From Solirubrobacter sp963736505 (GTDB taxonomy: Bacteria; Actinomycetota; Thermoleophilia; Solirubrobacterales; Solirubrobacteraceae), in NCBI GenBank assembly GCA_963736505.1, contig CAVTOZ010000005.1, positions 124,001 to 188,000 of the forward strand: 64,000 bases of DNA, written 5' to 3'. The stretch's first letter is position 1; every line of letters starts with the position of its first letter. This document shows positions 42,512-51,810 of the stretch, one piece after another. The position numbers were made by a program, and so were the translations under genes. The notes beneath the pieces are model-generated. The model had not been told where the DNA came from. It searched no databases and worked only from the letters and a program-made list of their open reading frames with translations.

Positions 42512-45381
42512 GAGCGGCAGATCCCCGGGTAGGCGCAGACGCCGCCGTAGCCGCAGCGGTCGGGGCACGGGCGGATCCGGCCGGCGCGCAGCTCGGCGGC
42601 GGCGTGCGTGGCCGCGGCGCGGGCCGCATCGAGCCCGGCGGCGAACGCGTCGGCGTCGACGACGTCGCCGTTGACGTAGCGGCCCGGGACGTCGTCGCGG
42701 ACGAGCCCGCGCGGGCGCTGGTCGGCGCGGCCGATCGGCTGGTAGAGCGCGCCGGCCACCTCGACCCCCAGGCGCTCGCGGACGGCGATCGCGTACAGAG
42801 CCGCCTGCAGGCGCCCGTCTTCGCCCCAGCGTGCCCCTGCGTGGACCGTGCGGCCCTTGTAGTCGGTGACCACGGCACCGGCCGGGCCGACGTCGATCCG
42901 GTCGACGCGCCCCGACACGTCGACGCCGCCCTCGAGCCGCAGCGCGGGCGCCTCGTCGTGGTCGCCGCCGAAGCCCCACTCCAGCCGCTCAGGCTCGTAG
43001 CCCGCGCCGCACTCGGCCTCGTGGCGCAGGTAGCGCTCGAGGTCGACCTCGAGCGCGCGCGCCGCGGCACGGCCGCGCGCCCCGCCGCCGCCCAACCGCC
43101 CGGCGTCGGCGATCGCGGCGCGCAGCTCCTCCAGCGCGTCCGCGAGCGTGTCCGGCGTGATGCGGGCGGAGCCGGTGCGCGCCTTGAGCCCGCGCAGCGT
43201 GCGCTCCAGCACCGCGTGCACGAGCGAGCCGCGGCGCATCGCCTCCGGGTCGGGATCGACCGCGTCCGGCCGCAGGAGCTGCTCGACGACCCAGCGCACG
43301 CCGCAGGCGGCGAACGCCTCCAACCCGCGGGCCGACTCGCGGTCGCGCGCGGCCAGCGCTGCGAGCACCGGCGCAGTGACGGGCGCCGCGAGCGGCGACG
43401 GGTCACCGCGCTCCTCCACGAACGCCTGCGCGCGCCGCAGCTCGTGCGGCGTCGGCGCCTCCGCGGGCGGCCACGTGACCTCCGCGAGCAGGCGCCGGCC
43501 GCGGCCGGTCCACAGCTCTTCGGTGAACAGCGCGCGGACGTCGTCGACGAACGGCGACGGCTGCAGCGGCCCGCCCTCCTCGTCGGACGTGCGGAAGGAG
43601 AGGAACAGCGCCTGCTCGGGCCGCGAGACGGCGGCGTAGAACAGCGAGCGCTCGCGCGCCAGCGTGTCCTCATGGCGCGGGAGCACGAGCCCCGAGGCGG
43701 TCGCCAGCGCGCCGCGCGCGTCGTCGTCGAGGAACGGCTCCGGCTGCGGCCGGCGCGGCAGCTCGCCGTCCTGAAGGCCGCACACGAGCACCGCGCGGAA
43801 GCGCCGCGCCCGGATCGCGAGCGGATCGGCCAGCAGCACGCCGGGCGCGCCCTCGGCCGCCGCGGGCCCCTCGCGCACCTCGACCGCCGCGAGCGCCTCG
43901 ATCAGCTCGGCCGGGCTCCCGGCCAGCGCCTCGTCGGCCTCGGCCAGCCGCGTGAGCTCGCCGGCCGCGGAGCGCAAGGCCGCCGCCGCGCGGGCGTCCG
44001 CCTCGGCCTCGGGCGTGAGCACGTCGGCGCGGCGGACGTGCGGCGCCGTCCAGATCGCTTCGGCCTCGGCCAGCAGCGCCGCCAGGAACGCCGCCGCGCC
44101 CGCGGCGCCGGCGAGCGCGTCGAGCTCGGCCAGCGGCCGCCCGCCGGCGCGCTCCCACAGCCGCCGCGCCTCGCCCGCGGACCGCGCCTCGTTGCGCAGC
44201 ACCGCCGCCTCCAGCCGGTCGGCCGCGTCGCCGGCGAGCTTCCCCGGCGTCCGCAGCCAGGTCACCACGTCCTGGGCGCTGCCGCCGCCGAGCGCGGCGC
44301 GCGCGTAGGCGAGCAGGCCGGTGCCGAGGCGCGTCGAGGCGAACGGCGTCCGGCGCTCGCGCGCGACGGGGATGCCGTAGTCGCCGAGCACCTGCGCGGT
44401 CAGCTCGGCCGCCTCCGCCCCGCGCACCAGGACCGCGATGTCCTCGAACGCCATCCCGTCGCGCCACAGCTCGAGCACCGAGGCCCCGGCCAGCTCGGCC
44501 TCGGCGCGCTCGCCGCCCGCCTCCAGCAGCCGGACCGCGCCGTTCGGCGGCACGCGCGCGCCCGGCTCCTCGAACAGGCCGCGCTCGAGGTGATGCAGCG
44601 CGCCGCGGGCGCCCGGCGCGTAATGCTCCGAGCGCGCCTCCAGGACGAGGTGCTCGCGCGCCAGCGGCTTCAGCAGCTCGACCGTGCCGGCGCTGCCCGC
44701 CAGCGCGGCCCGGCCGGGCTCGTACGGCAGCGCGACGCAGACGTCCGTCGCGCGCATCAGCGTCTCGACCGCGTCCAGCTGCGCGCGCGTCAGGTCGTCG
44801 AACCCGTACAGGAACACCGGCCGCCCGCCCCAGGCTCCGGCATCCCGCCGCAGCGCGTCCAGCGCGAGCCGCGCGCGGCCGTCCTCGTCGACCGTCCCCA
44901 GCGCCTCGAGCCGGCGGTGGTAGGCCGAGTAGAGCGCCGCGAGCTCCGCCGCGTGCGCCGGCGCGTCCTCCCAGTCGCGCACGGCGGCCCCGAACCGCCC
45001 GGGCCCCGCCAGCGACTGCTGCAGCTCCGTGAACAGATCGCCGAGCGCGGCGGGGAACCCGGGCCCGCGCGCCGAGGCGGCGAGCACCCGCAGCGGCACG
45101 TCGGCGATCGCCGCGCGCACGACCCGCTCGCGCGCCAGCCGCCCGAGCGGCCGCCCGCGCACGCCGCAGCGCTTCGCGATGTCCGCCGTCAGACGCGAGA
45201 ACGTCCACACGTCGGCGCCGAACACGACGCCGGCGGCCGCGAGCTCCCGCGCGTAGTGGACCGCGTCGGCGGACGTCGGCACGACGAGGACGGGATCGCG
45301 CGACAGGGCCGCGCGAAGCCGCTCGAGCACGGCGCCCGCCTTGGCCGCGTTGGCTGGACCGGTGATCAGCGTGAGGGGCAT
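42508..45381 (-). CDS. AddB-like PD-(D/E)XK nuclease/helicase-like subunit
   Basis: 957 residues. The N-terminal GPANAAKAGAVLERLRAAL sits where a Walker A would be, but lacks the GKT, so ATP use is doubtful. Helicase-like later segments remain (AVLVCGLQDGELPRR, RERSLFYAAVSRPEQALFLS). The C-terminal nuclease carries GSLVHAVLERTL, RVDRIDVGPAG-VVTDYKGR and Cys residues CPDRCGYGGVCAYPGIC for a Fe-S cluster. ATG at 45381. Partner of the AddA-like helicase. Confidence 0.88.
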   Translation of the reverse strand: MPLTLITGPANAAKAGAVLERLRAALSRDPVLVVPTSADAVHYARELAAAGVVFGADVWTFSRLTADIAKRCGVRGRPLGRLARERVVRAAIADVPLRVLAASARGPGFPAALGDLFTELQQSLAGPGRFGAAVRDWEDAPAHAAELAALYSAYHRRLEALGTVDEDGRARLALDALRRDAGAWGGRPVFLYGFDDLTRAQLDAVETLMRATDVCVALPYEPGRAALAGSAGTVELLKPLAREHLVLEARSEHYAPGARGALHHLERGLFEEPGARVPPNGAVRLLEAGGERAEAELAGASVLELWRDGMAFEDIAVLVRGAEAAELTAQVLGDYGIPVARERRTPFASTRLGTGLLAYARAALGGGSAQDVVTWLRTPGKLAGDAADRLEAAVLRNEARSAGEARRLWERAGGRPLAELDALAGAAGAAAFLAALLAEAEAIWTAPHVRRADVLTPEAEADARAAAALRSAAGELTRLAEADEALAGSPAELIEALAAVEVREGPAAAEGAPGVLLADPLAIRARRFRAVLVCGLQDGELPRRPQPEPFLDDDARGALATASGLVLPRHEDTLARERSLFYAAVSRPEQALFLSFRTSDEEGGPLQPSPFVDDVRALFTEELWTGRGRRLLAEVTWPPAEAPTPHELRRAQAFVEERGDPSPLAAPVTAPVLAALAARDRESARGLEAFAACGVRWVVEQLLRPDAVDPDPEAMRRGSLVHAVLERTLRGLKARTGSARITPDTLADALEELRAAIADAGRLGGGGARGRAAARALEVDLERYLRHEAECGAGYEPERLEWGFGGDHDEAPALRLEGGVDVSGRVDRIDVGPAGAVVTDYKGRTVHAGARWGEDGRLQAALYAIAVRERLGVEVAGALYQPIGRADQRPRGLVRDDVPGRYVNGDVVDADAFAAGLDAARAAATHAAAELRAGRIRPCPDRCGYGGVCAYPGICRS

Positions 45382-45568
45382 GAGCGACCTCACAGGGTCG
45401 CGCGTGGACCGGCTGGAATGACAGCGGCGCGGAGGAGTTCCCGCAAACGCCGTCATGAAACAACTTCTGGACGAATGTACGGGCGCCGTTCGTGGCTCAA
45501 GTTGCGACGCTGGAGGCCGTCAACCCAGACAAAGAGGCCCCACCCGAGCCACCTCCCCGGAGGCCGCA

Positions 45569-45892
45569 ATGCCCACGCTGCACCTTCCCGCCGCCCACAC
45601 TGACACCGACGTCGCACTCGCCGCCGAGATCGCGGCCGTCGTCGGCAGCCACGAGCTCTACGTCACGTGGACGCACGGCGAGGGGCCGGGCCTTCCGCCT
45701 GAGGTCGAGGCGTTCATCCGCGAGGAGGGCGAGCACAGTCCGCTCTCCCCGTTCGCCGAGGTGATGATCGCGATGGTCCAGGGCATCGCCGCGCTGTGGC
45801 ACGCGATCCTGCACCCGCCGTCGACTCGCCCGGCGCTGCCGGCGCCGCGTGACACCGCGACGCCGCGGACGACCGAGGAGTCGAGCGCCTAA
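45569..45892 (+). CDS. Hypothetical protein
   Basis: 107 residues. An alpha/beta-looking middle part (ALAAEIAAVVGSHELYVTWTHGEG, then EVEAFIREEGE) and a hydrophobic stretch AEVMIAMVQGIAALWHAIL, followed by a Pro/Thr-rich tail. No family recognised. The ATG is preceded by CGGAGG. The 3' end overlaps the topoisomerase III stop by 4 nt tail-to-tail. The 187 bp upstream (45382-45568) contain no clear gene or signal. Confidence 0.55.
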   Translation: MPTLHLPAAHTDTDVALAAEIAAVVGSHELYVTWTHGEGPGLPPEVEAFIREEGEHSPLSPFAEVMIAMVQGIAALWHAILHPPSTRPALPAPRDTATPRTTEESSA

Positions 45893-48120
45893 GCGGCTTC
45901 GGAGGACGAGGCCGCGGCTTCGACCGTGGCCTCGGCGGTGGCAGGCTCGTCGGGCGGCTTCGCGCCTTCGCGCGCCCACGGCTCGTCGAACTCGACGCGC
46001 CAGCGGCCCTCCTCGGACTGCTGCAGCGCCAGCCGCGCCCGGAACGAGCGGCCTGAGCGCCCCTTGAAGCCCGTCACGGGCTTCTCCGTGCGGCCGTGCG
46101 AGATCAGCTCGCGCGCGACGGCCTGGGGCAGCGTCTTGCCCGCCTTGGACTTCCAGATCACGAAGCCGCAGCCCGGGTCCTCGCGCGACCAGCACGAGAA
46201 GCCCTTGCGGTTCTCGACGATGTCGTGCCGGCAGACCGGGCAGGGCCCGAGGTTGGCGCGCGGGATGCGCACCTCCTTGAGCTTCGCGTCGAGGTCGCCG
46301 ACGGTCTCCTCGGCGAACAGCGCGATGTCGCGCATGAAGCCCTCGCGCGACTCCTCGCCGTGCTCGATCCGCGCGAGCCGGTGCTCCCAGTCGCCGGTCA
46401 GCGACGGCGAGGTCAGCTTGTGGTCCTGCAGCAGCCGGATCACCTGCAGGCCCTTCTCGGTGCACACGAGCGAGCGGCCGTCGCGCTCGATGTAGAGCAC
46501 GTCGATCAGGCGCTCGATGATCGCCGCGCGCGTCGCCGGCGTGCCGATCCCGGAGTCCTTCATCGCCTCGCGCAGCTCGTCGTCGTCGACGAGCTTGCCG
46601 GCGGTCTCCATCGCGGCCAGCAGCGACGCGTCGGAGTAGCGCCGCGGCGGCTGCGTGATCTTCTCCTCGGAGGCGACGTCGAGCGTGTCGACGGTCTCGC
46701 CCTGCTCGAGCTTCGGCAGCTGCTGGGAGGTGCCCTCGTCGTCGCTCTCGCCGTCCGTGCGGTCCTCGATCGCGCCGTAGACTCCGCGCCAGCCCGCCTC
46801 GACCAGCACGCGGCCGGTGGTGCGGAAGACGTGCTCGGCGACGGTGGTCTCCAGCCGCGTGTTCTCCCATACGGCATCGGGATGGAAGACGGCGAGGAAG
46901 CGCCGCACGACCATGTCGTAGACCTTCTTGTCGTCGTCGCTCATCTTCGACACGTTGTGGTCGGAGCGCGTGGGGATGATCGCGTGGTGGTCGGTGACCT
47001 TGGCGTCGTTGATCACGCGGCCGAGCGGGAGCACGTCCAGGCTCGTGACGTACTTCGCGGCCGCCGCGTACTCGCGTGCCCGGCCGACCAGCTCGGCGGT
47101 CGGCTTGATCTCGCCCGGCATGTCGCTCGACAGGAAACGCGAGCTCGTACGCGGGTAGGTGAGCGCCTTGTGCTCCTCGTAGAGCCGCTGCGCCGCCGCG
47201 AGCGTGCGGCGGGCGGAGAAGCCGTAGCGCGTGTTGGCGTCGCGCTGCAGGCTCGTGAGGTCGTAGAGGAGCGGCGCCTTCTCGCGGCGCGTCGTCTTCT
47301 CGAGCTTGGTGATGTCGCCCTGGTTGCCGCGCACGGCGGCGACGATCGCCTCCGCCTCCTCGGCGGTCTTCATGCGCGGCTGCGAGCCGTCGTGGAAGCG
47401 GCCTACGTACTTGCGCCCTGGTTCCCCCGCGACGGGCTGGAAGGTGGCGTCCACGAGCCAGTACGGCTCGGGCTTGAAGGCGCGGATCTCCTCCTCGCGG
47501 CGCGCGACGATCGCCAGCGTCGGCGTCTGCACGCGGCCGAGCGAGACGGCGCCGTCGAACGAGGAGCGCAGCCGGATCGTGGCGGCGCGCGTCGCGTTCA
47601 TCCCGACGATCCAGTCGGCCTCCGAGCGCGAGCGCGCGGCCTGCTCGAGCAGGTTGAACTCCTCGCCGGGGCGCAGCTTGCCGAACGCGTCCTTGATCGC
47701 CTTCAGCGTCATCGAGGACAGCCACAGCCGCTGCACGGGCTTCTTGGAGCCGGCCTTGTCGTACGTCCAGGCGAAGATCAGCTCGCCCTCGCGGCCGGCG
47801 TCGCAGGCGTTGACGACCTCGTCGACGTCGGCGCGCTTGAGCAGCTTGCTGATCACGGTGAACTGCTTGCGCGAGCGCTCGTCGCGCACGACCAGCCGGA
47901 ACTCGTCCGGCACGATCGGCAGGTCCGCCATGCGCCACTTCTTGTACTTGGCGTCGTACTCGTCGGGCTCGGCGAGCTGCACGAGGTGCCCGACGGCCCA
48001 CGTCACGACGTGCGCTTCGGCCTCGAGGTAGCCCTCGTGCTTGGTGAACTGGCCCGGCAGCGCGCGAGTGAGGTCACGCCCGACGGACGGCTTCTCGGCG
48101 ATGATCAGCGTCTTGCCCAT
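45889..48120 (-). CDS. topB: DNA topoisomerase III (type IA)
   Basis: 743 residues. TOPRIM domain (KTLIIAEKPSVGRDL; NACDAGREGELIF), SLGRVQTPTLAIVA, the active-site tyrosine in ALTYPRTSSRFL, and DHHAIIPT are intact. The C-terminal part has CPVCRHDIVENRKGFSCWSRE, a single zinc-binding-like Cys set, then an Ala/Glu-rich tail. It decatenates DNA and resolves recombination intermediates. Near the AddAB-like genes, though not coupled to them. Confidence 0.95.
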   Translation of the reverse strand: MGKTLIIAEKPSVGRDLTRALPGQFTKHEGYLEAEAHVVTWAVGHLVQLAEPDEYDAKYKKWRMADLPIVPDEFRLVVRDERSRKQFTVISKLLKRADVDEVVNACDAGREGELIFAWTYDKAGSKKPVQRLWLSSMTLKAIKDAFGKLRPGEEFNLLEQAARSRSEADWIVGMNATRAATIRLRSSFDGAVSLGRVQTPTLAIVARREEEIRAFKPEPYWLVDATFQPVAGEPGRKYVGRFHDGSQPRMKTAEEAEAIVAAVRGNQGDITKLEKTTRREKAPLLYDLTSLQRDANTRYGFSARRTLAAAQRLYEEHKALTYPRTSSRFLSSDMPGEIKPTAELVGRAREYAAAAKYVTSLDVLPLGRVINDAKVTDHHAIIPTRSDHNVSKMSDDDKKVYDMVVRRFLAVFHPDAVWENTRLETTVAEHVFRTTGRVLVEAGWRGVYGAIEDRTDGESDDEGTSQQLPKLEQGETVDTLDVASEEKITQPPRRYSDASLLAAMETAGKLVDDDELREAMKDSGIGTPATRAAIIERLIDVLYIERDGRSLVCTEKGLQVIRLLQDHKLTSPSLTGDWEHRLARIEHGEESREGFMRDIALFAEETVGDLDAKLKEVRIPRANLGPCPVCRHDIVENRKGFSCWSREDPGCGFVIWKSKAGKTLPQAVARELISHGRTEKPVTGFKGRSGRSFRARLALQQSEEGRWRVEFDEPWAREGAKPPDEPATAEATVEAAASSSEAA

Positions 48121-48232
48121 GAACGACGGCGCAGCCTAGCGCTAACCCCGTGTCATCCCGTCGCGGCCGCGAGTTTCGGCCGGACCGCGAAGCGTCCGCC
48201 GTAACTCGACAGGCTGAGCGCCCTCTGGGCGA

Positions 48233-49378
48233 TCAGCCCGCGCACGGTCCTGTCGAGACCCCGTTGGACGACCGCGCCTTCGACAGCGTGGCACGCACCA
48301 CGGCGTTGGGTACGCCGAAGCCGCCGCGGGGCCCGCTGGTGGTCGCCGCGAAGACCGTGGTGACCACGTGGCCCTCGGCGTCGACCATCGGGCCGCCCGA
48401 GTTGCCGGAGCGCACCGCGCCGCGCAGCGACGTGATCGAGCGCCGCACGGGGCCGTTGCCGTAGGCGTCCTGCGTGATCACCTCGCGCGTCTCCCCCACG
48501 CGGCCGGCGCGGATGTCGTACGGCCCGTTGCCGGGGAAGCCGAGGATCGCCGCCGATGTGCCGGACTTCGGGTCCGGCGACAGGTCGAGCACGGGCGCGT
48601 GCAGCCCGGACACGCGCAGGACGGCGACGTCGTTGTGCGGGTCGAACGCGACGACCGTCGCGTCCTTGGCCGGCCGGCGGCCCTGCAGGAGCACCTCGGT
48701 GTCCTTCTGGCCGGCGACGACGTGCGCGTTGGTGACAACGAGCCCGTCGCCCGCGACCCAGCCGGAGCCCTCGATCCCGAGTCCGCATGCCGACCCGAGG
48801 ATCTTGACCACGCTCTGCGCCGCGGCCTCGACGCCGGAGGTGCGCGCGATCGACGCCTTCGGCGGCGCGACGCGCGCCTCGGGGCCGTCGATGCGCGGGA
48901 ACGGGTCCAGGCGCGAGAGCGTCGCGAGCAGGCCGGTGGACGGCGGCAGCACGTCGTTGAGGCGGCCGAGGATCGTCGAGCGCTGGACCTCGCGGCGCGC
49001 CTCGCCGCCGTTGGCGAGCGCGAGCGCCCCGAGCACCCAGGCGATCCCGAGCCCGACGATGCCGGTCAGGATCGCGCCCAGCAGCCCGTCGACCGCGGTC
49101 GCCGCGGGCGAGCGGACCTTGCCGCGCAATCGCGCTCCCACGCCCTCGAGCCCGAGCGCGAAGACCGCGCCCGCGACGAGCGCGCCGATCAGCGCGAACG
49201 CCGGCGCCCACGGCGAATGGCTGCCGTCGCTGAGGACCAGCGGGCCGAGCTTGGTGCCGAGCCAGGCGCCCGCCGCGAAGCCCAGCAGCGCGAGCGCGCC
49301 GGCCACGAAGCCCTGCGCCCAGCCGAACAGGGCGAGCAGGAGCACGATGCCCACGATCAGCCAGTCGATGCCCGTCAC
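48233..49378 (-). CDS. marP: MarP-like membrane serine protease
   Basis: 381 residues. Four N-terminal membrane helices of the CvpA/colicin-V type (about residues 5-120) precede a trypsin-like periplasmic domain: TNAHVVAG (His), FDPHNDVAVLRV (Asp) and RSGNSGGPMV (nucleophilic Ser). Two Cys near the domain ends (ILGSACGLG, GPCAG) may form the redox-type disulfide known in MarP. MarP is needed for acid and oxidative stress resistance in mycobacteria. ATG/GTG at 49378; divergent from a PBP gene. Confidence 0.92.
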   Translation of the reverse strand: MTGIDWLIVGIVLLLALFGWAQGFVAGALALLGFAAGAWLGTKLGPLVLSDGSHSPWAPAFALIGALVAGAVFALGLEGVGARLRGKVRSPAATAVDGLLGAILTGIVGLGIAWVLGALALANGGEARREVQRSTILGRLNDVLPPSTGLLATLSRLDPFPRIDGPEARVAPPKASIARTSGVEAAAQSVVKILGSACGLGIEGSGWVAGDGLVVTNAHVVAGQKDTEVLLQGRRPAKDATVVAFDPHNDVAVLRVSGLHAPVLDLSPDPKSGTSAAILGFPGNGPYDIRAGRVGETREVITQDAYGNGPVRRSITSLRGAVRSGNSGGPMVDAEGHVVTTVFAATTSGPRGGFGVPNAVVRATLSKARSSNGVSTGPCAG

Positions 49379-49467
49379 GATGTCCGAGCGTAACGAGGAG
49401 TGGAATCACCCTCCGGGGGTAGCCCCGATTCGCCCTGCAGCCGCCTAGAGTCCTCGACGGCCCCGCC

Positions 49468-51231
49468 ATGACCACGAACACCTCGTCGACTCGCGCCCGC
49501 CGCCCTGAGCGGAAACGGCGCCGCGCGATCGCGGACCCGCGCCGATTCGCCCCGATCGCGGTGACCGCGCTGCTCGCGCTGGTGGCCGGGATGGTGATCG
49601 GCGCGCGCCACGTGCCCTCGGAGCGCAAGGTCGCCGCCGAGTTCGCCGCCGACTGGCAGCGCGCCGACTATGCGGCGATGTACGCCACGTTGTCCGACGA
49701 CGCGCGCAAGCGGACGTCGCTGGAGCGCCTGAAGCGCACCTACGCGGCGGCGGCGGACACGTTGACGCTGACGCGCGTGACGACCGGCCGGCCGCGCGAG
49801 CACGGCGACGTCGTCGACGTGCCGGTCGTGCTCGACACGCGCATCTTCGGCCGCCTGCGCGGGACGCTGGTCGTCCCGACGGGCGACCGGGCGAAGGGCG
49901 GCGCCGGCGTCGACTGGCGCGCCGAGCTCGTCTTCCCGGGCCTGCGCCGCGGCGAGAAGCTGCGGCGCGAGACCGATCTGCCTCCGCGCGCGACGCTCGA
50001 GGCGCGCGACGGCAGCGCGATCGCCAAGGGGCCCGACCGGGTTCCCGACGCGTCGCTGGGGCAGCTGGCCGCGGAGATCGGCGGGACGGTCGGCCCCGCG
50101 CCGCCGGACCGCGCGGCCGAGCTCGCCGCGCGCGGCGTCCCGAGCGGCGCCGCCGTCGGGCTGACCGGCCTCGAGCGCCAGTTCGACGACCGCCTGACCG
50201 GCACGCCGGGCGGGACGCTGTACTCGGGAGCGCGGACGCTCGCCCGGCGCAAGCCGGTCGCGGGGCACTCGGTCCGCACCACGATCGACCCCTCGGTGCA
50301 GCGCGCGGCGGTCGCGGCGCTCGCGGGGCGCTACGGCGGGATCGCGGCGGTGCGGCCGGAGACGGGCGAGGTGCTCGCGCTCGCCGGGATCGCGCAGTCG
50401 GCGCCGCAGCCGCCCGGCTCGACGTTCAAGATCGTGACGCTGGCCGGGGTGCTGCAGCAGCACGTCGCCAAGCGCAGCGACAGCTATCCGTACGAGAACG
50501 CGACGAAGATCGAGGGCGTCGAGATCCAGAACGCCAACGGCGAGTCGTGCGGCGGCTCGCTGGAGGCCTCGTTCGCGCACTCGTGCAACTCGGTCTTCGC
50601 GCCGCTGGGCGCCAAGCTCGGCGCCCGCCGGCTCGTCGCGACGGCGGAGCGGTTCGGGTTCAACGAGGACCCCGGCCTCGCGGGCGCGGCGCGCTCCACG
50701 ATCCCCGCCGCGAGCGAGATCGGCGACGACCTCGCCGTCGGCTCGAGCGCGATCGGGCAGGGCAAGGTGCTCGCGACGCCGCTGCAGATGGCCCTGATCG
50801 CCGCCGCGATCGGCGAGGACGGCGCGCGGCCGCTCCCCACGCTCCTGAAGGGCGCCGACACGAAGAAGGTCCAGGCCACGACGCCGGCGGTCGCGAAGAC
50901 GATCGCGCGCTACATGCGCTCCGTCGTCGTCGGCGGGACCGGCGCGGGCGCCGCCGTGCCGGGCGTCAAGGTCGCGGGCAAGACGGGCACGGCCGAGCTG
51001 CGCACGACGGTAAAGGTCGAGCCGACCCCGGACCCGGTCACGGGCATCACGCCCCCACCCCCGCCGGAGCAGAACGACACGACCGACACCGACGCCTGGT
51101 TCACCGCGTTCGCCCCGCTCGGGAAGCCGCGCGTGGCGGTCGCCGTGCTGCTGGTCGGCCAGGGCGCGGGGGGCGCCACGGCCGCCCCCGCCGCCCGGGT
51201 CGTCTTGCAGGCGGCGTTGAAGAACAGCTAG
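49468..51231 (+). CDS. Class B penicillin-binding protein with MecA_N (NTF2-like) domain
   Basis: 587 residues. A basic cytoplasmic leader and one membrane helix (IAVTALLALVAGMVIGA) are followed by an NTF2-like MecA_N domain (AAEFAADWQRADYAAMYATL), a linker/dimerisation region and a transpeptidase. Its catalytic motifs are PPGSTFKI (Ser-x-x-Lys), HSCNSVF (SxN equivalent) and AGKTGTAEL (KTG). It cross-links septal or lateral peptidoglycan outside the membrane. PBPA-like; divergence from MarP may be functional, as MarP can process envelope enzymes. Confidence 0.93.
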   Translation: MTTNTSSTRARRPERKRRRAIADPRRFAPIAVTALLALVAGMVIGARHVPSERKVAAEFAADWQRADYAAMYATLSDDARKRTSLERLKRTYAAAADTLTLTRVTTGRPREHGDVVDVPVVLDTRIFGRLRGTLVVPTGDRAKGGAGVDWRAELVFPGLRRGEKLRRETDLPPRATLEARDGSAIAKGPDRVPDASLGQLAAEIGGTVGPAPPDRAAELAARGVPSGAAVGLTGLERQFDDRLTGTPGGTLYSGARTLARRKPVAGHSVRTTIDPSVQRAAVAALAGRYGGIAAVRPETGEVLALAGIAQSAPQPPGSTFKIVTLAGVLQQHVAKRSDSYPYENATKIEGVEIQNANGESCGGSLEASFAHSCNSVFAPLGAKLGARRLVATAERFGFNEDPGLAGAARSTIPAASEIGDDLAVGSSAIGQGKVLATPLQMALIAAAIGEDGARPLPTLLKGADTKKVQATTPAVAKTIARYMRSVVVGGTGAGAAVPGVKVAGKTGTAELRTTVKVEPTPDPVTGITPPPPPEQNDTTDTDAWFTAFAPLGKPRVAVAVLLVGQGAGGATAAPAARVVLQAALKNS

Positions 51232-51275
51232 GCGCTTCGGCGGGCTGCCGCGAATTCGTACGGCGGGTCGTGGCG

Positions 51276-51411
51276 AACTGCGCGGTAAGGAGGCGGGCGC
51301 GATTTCGCGCGGCAGAGATCGTCGCCGCGCCGCGGAGATCATCGCCGCGCCCGGCCAACTGCGCGATAAGGAGGCGGGCGCGGTCTCGCGCCGCGGAGAT
51401 CATCGCCGCCC
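51276..51411 (+). repeat. Two direct copies of a REP-like repeat
   Basis: Copies at 51276-51330 and 51357-51411 are about 90% alike over 55 bp. Each begins AACTGCGCG, continues TAAGGAGGCGGG, then a short hairpin (GCGCG...CGCGC with ATTT or GTCT loop) and GAGATC(G/A)TCGCC. The same order occurs in the inverted pair at 8223-8456. Noncoding; lies just after the PBP gene, in the 579 bp gene-free stretch 51232-51810. Confidence 0.7.
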
Positions 51412-51460
51412 GGGGTGCGTCACGTTTGTCAACCCACGGTTGAGGTTCGTGACACACCCC
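51412..51460 (+). repeat. Two-tier hairpin repeat, copy 1
   Basis: Outer stem GGGGTG (51412-51417) with CACCCC (51455-51460); 2x2 internal loop; second stem TCACG (51420-51424) with CGTGA (51448-51452); internal loop TTTG opposite GGTT; inner stem TCAAC (51429-51433) with GTTGA (51439-51443) and a 5-nt loop. Same architecture as copies 2 and 3 but with different stem bases. Confidence 0.75.
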
Positions 51461-51489
51461 GGTCCGCGCGGGAAACCGATCATCGCCGG

Positions 51490-51548
51490 CGTGGGGGGTG
51501 ACCTACATTTGCGTCCTCTGAGGACGCTTTCGTAGCGCACCCCCCACG
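51490..51548 (+). repeat. Two-tier hairpin repeat, copy 2
   Basis: Outer stem CGTGGGGGGTG (51490-51500) with 51538-51548; 2x2 internal loop; second stem CTAC (51503-51506) with GTAG (51532-51535); TTT on each side; inner stem GCGTCCT (51511-51517) with AGGACGC (51521-51527), triloop. The 17 bases before it (CATCGCCGGCG context) are repeated before copy 3. Confidence 0.75.
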
Positions 51549-51603
51549 TACCGCGCGCGCTGATGATCGACCGTGCGCCAATGCCTCGCATGATCGGCGA
51601 ATC

Positions 51604-51664
51604 CGCGCGAGATCGCCCGCGAGCCTGGGGATCCGGCCGCGCTCCCTCCCTAGATGCTGCCGTT
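51604..51664 (+). repeat. Spacer repeat of the hairpin array, copy 1
   Basis: Starts CGCGCGAGATCGCCCGCG and ends GATGCTGCCGTT; a diverged second copy lies at 51736-51797 (starts identically, ends GATGCTGCAGTT). Each copy lies downstream of a two-tier hairpin (copies 2 and 3), so hairpin plus spacer is the repeated unit. Nothing else recognisable lies in 51549-51603, and no ORF is credible. Confidence 0.6.
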
Positions 51665-51676
51665 CATCGCCGGCGT

Positions 51677-51729
51677 GGGGGGTGACCTACGTTTCTCAAC
51701 TCATAGTTGAGGTTCGTAGGGCACCCCCC
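51677..51729 (+). repeat. Two-tier hairpin repeat, copy 3
   Basis: Outer stem GGGGGGTG (51677-51684) with CACCCCCC (51722-51729); 2x2 internal loop; second stem CTACG (51687-51691) with CGTAG (51715-51719); internal loop TTTC opposite GGTT; inner stem TCAACT (51696-51701) with AGTTGA (51705-51710), triloop CAT. Confidence 0.75.
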
Positions 51730-51735
51730 TCGCGC

Positions 51736-51797
51736 CGCGCGAGATCGCCCGCGGGGCCGGAGAGCCGGTCCGCGCACCCTCCCTCGATGCTGCAGTT
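51736..51797 (+). repeat. Spacer repeat of the hairpin array, copy 2
   Basis: Second copy of the spacer described at 51604; it ends shortly before the stop of the convergent lipoprotein gene. The middle third differs between copies, while both ends are conserved. Confidence 0.6.
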
Positions 51798-51810
51798 GTC
51801 CCGGCGGGCG

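Noticed and set aside
45497..48001. 834-codon frame overlapping topB in another frame
   Set aside because: The topB frame has all type IA motifs; the other is compositional shadow.
51276..51800. CRISPR array
   Set aside because: Repeats are structured, unequal in spacing and diverged; spacers are themselves repeats; no cas genes.
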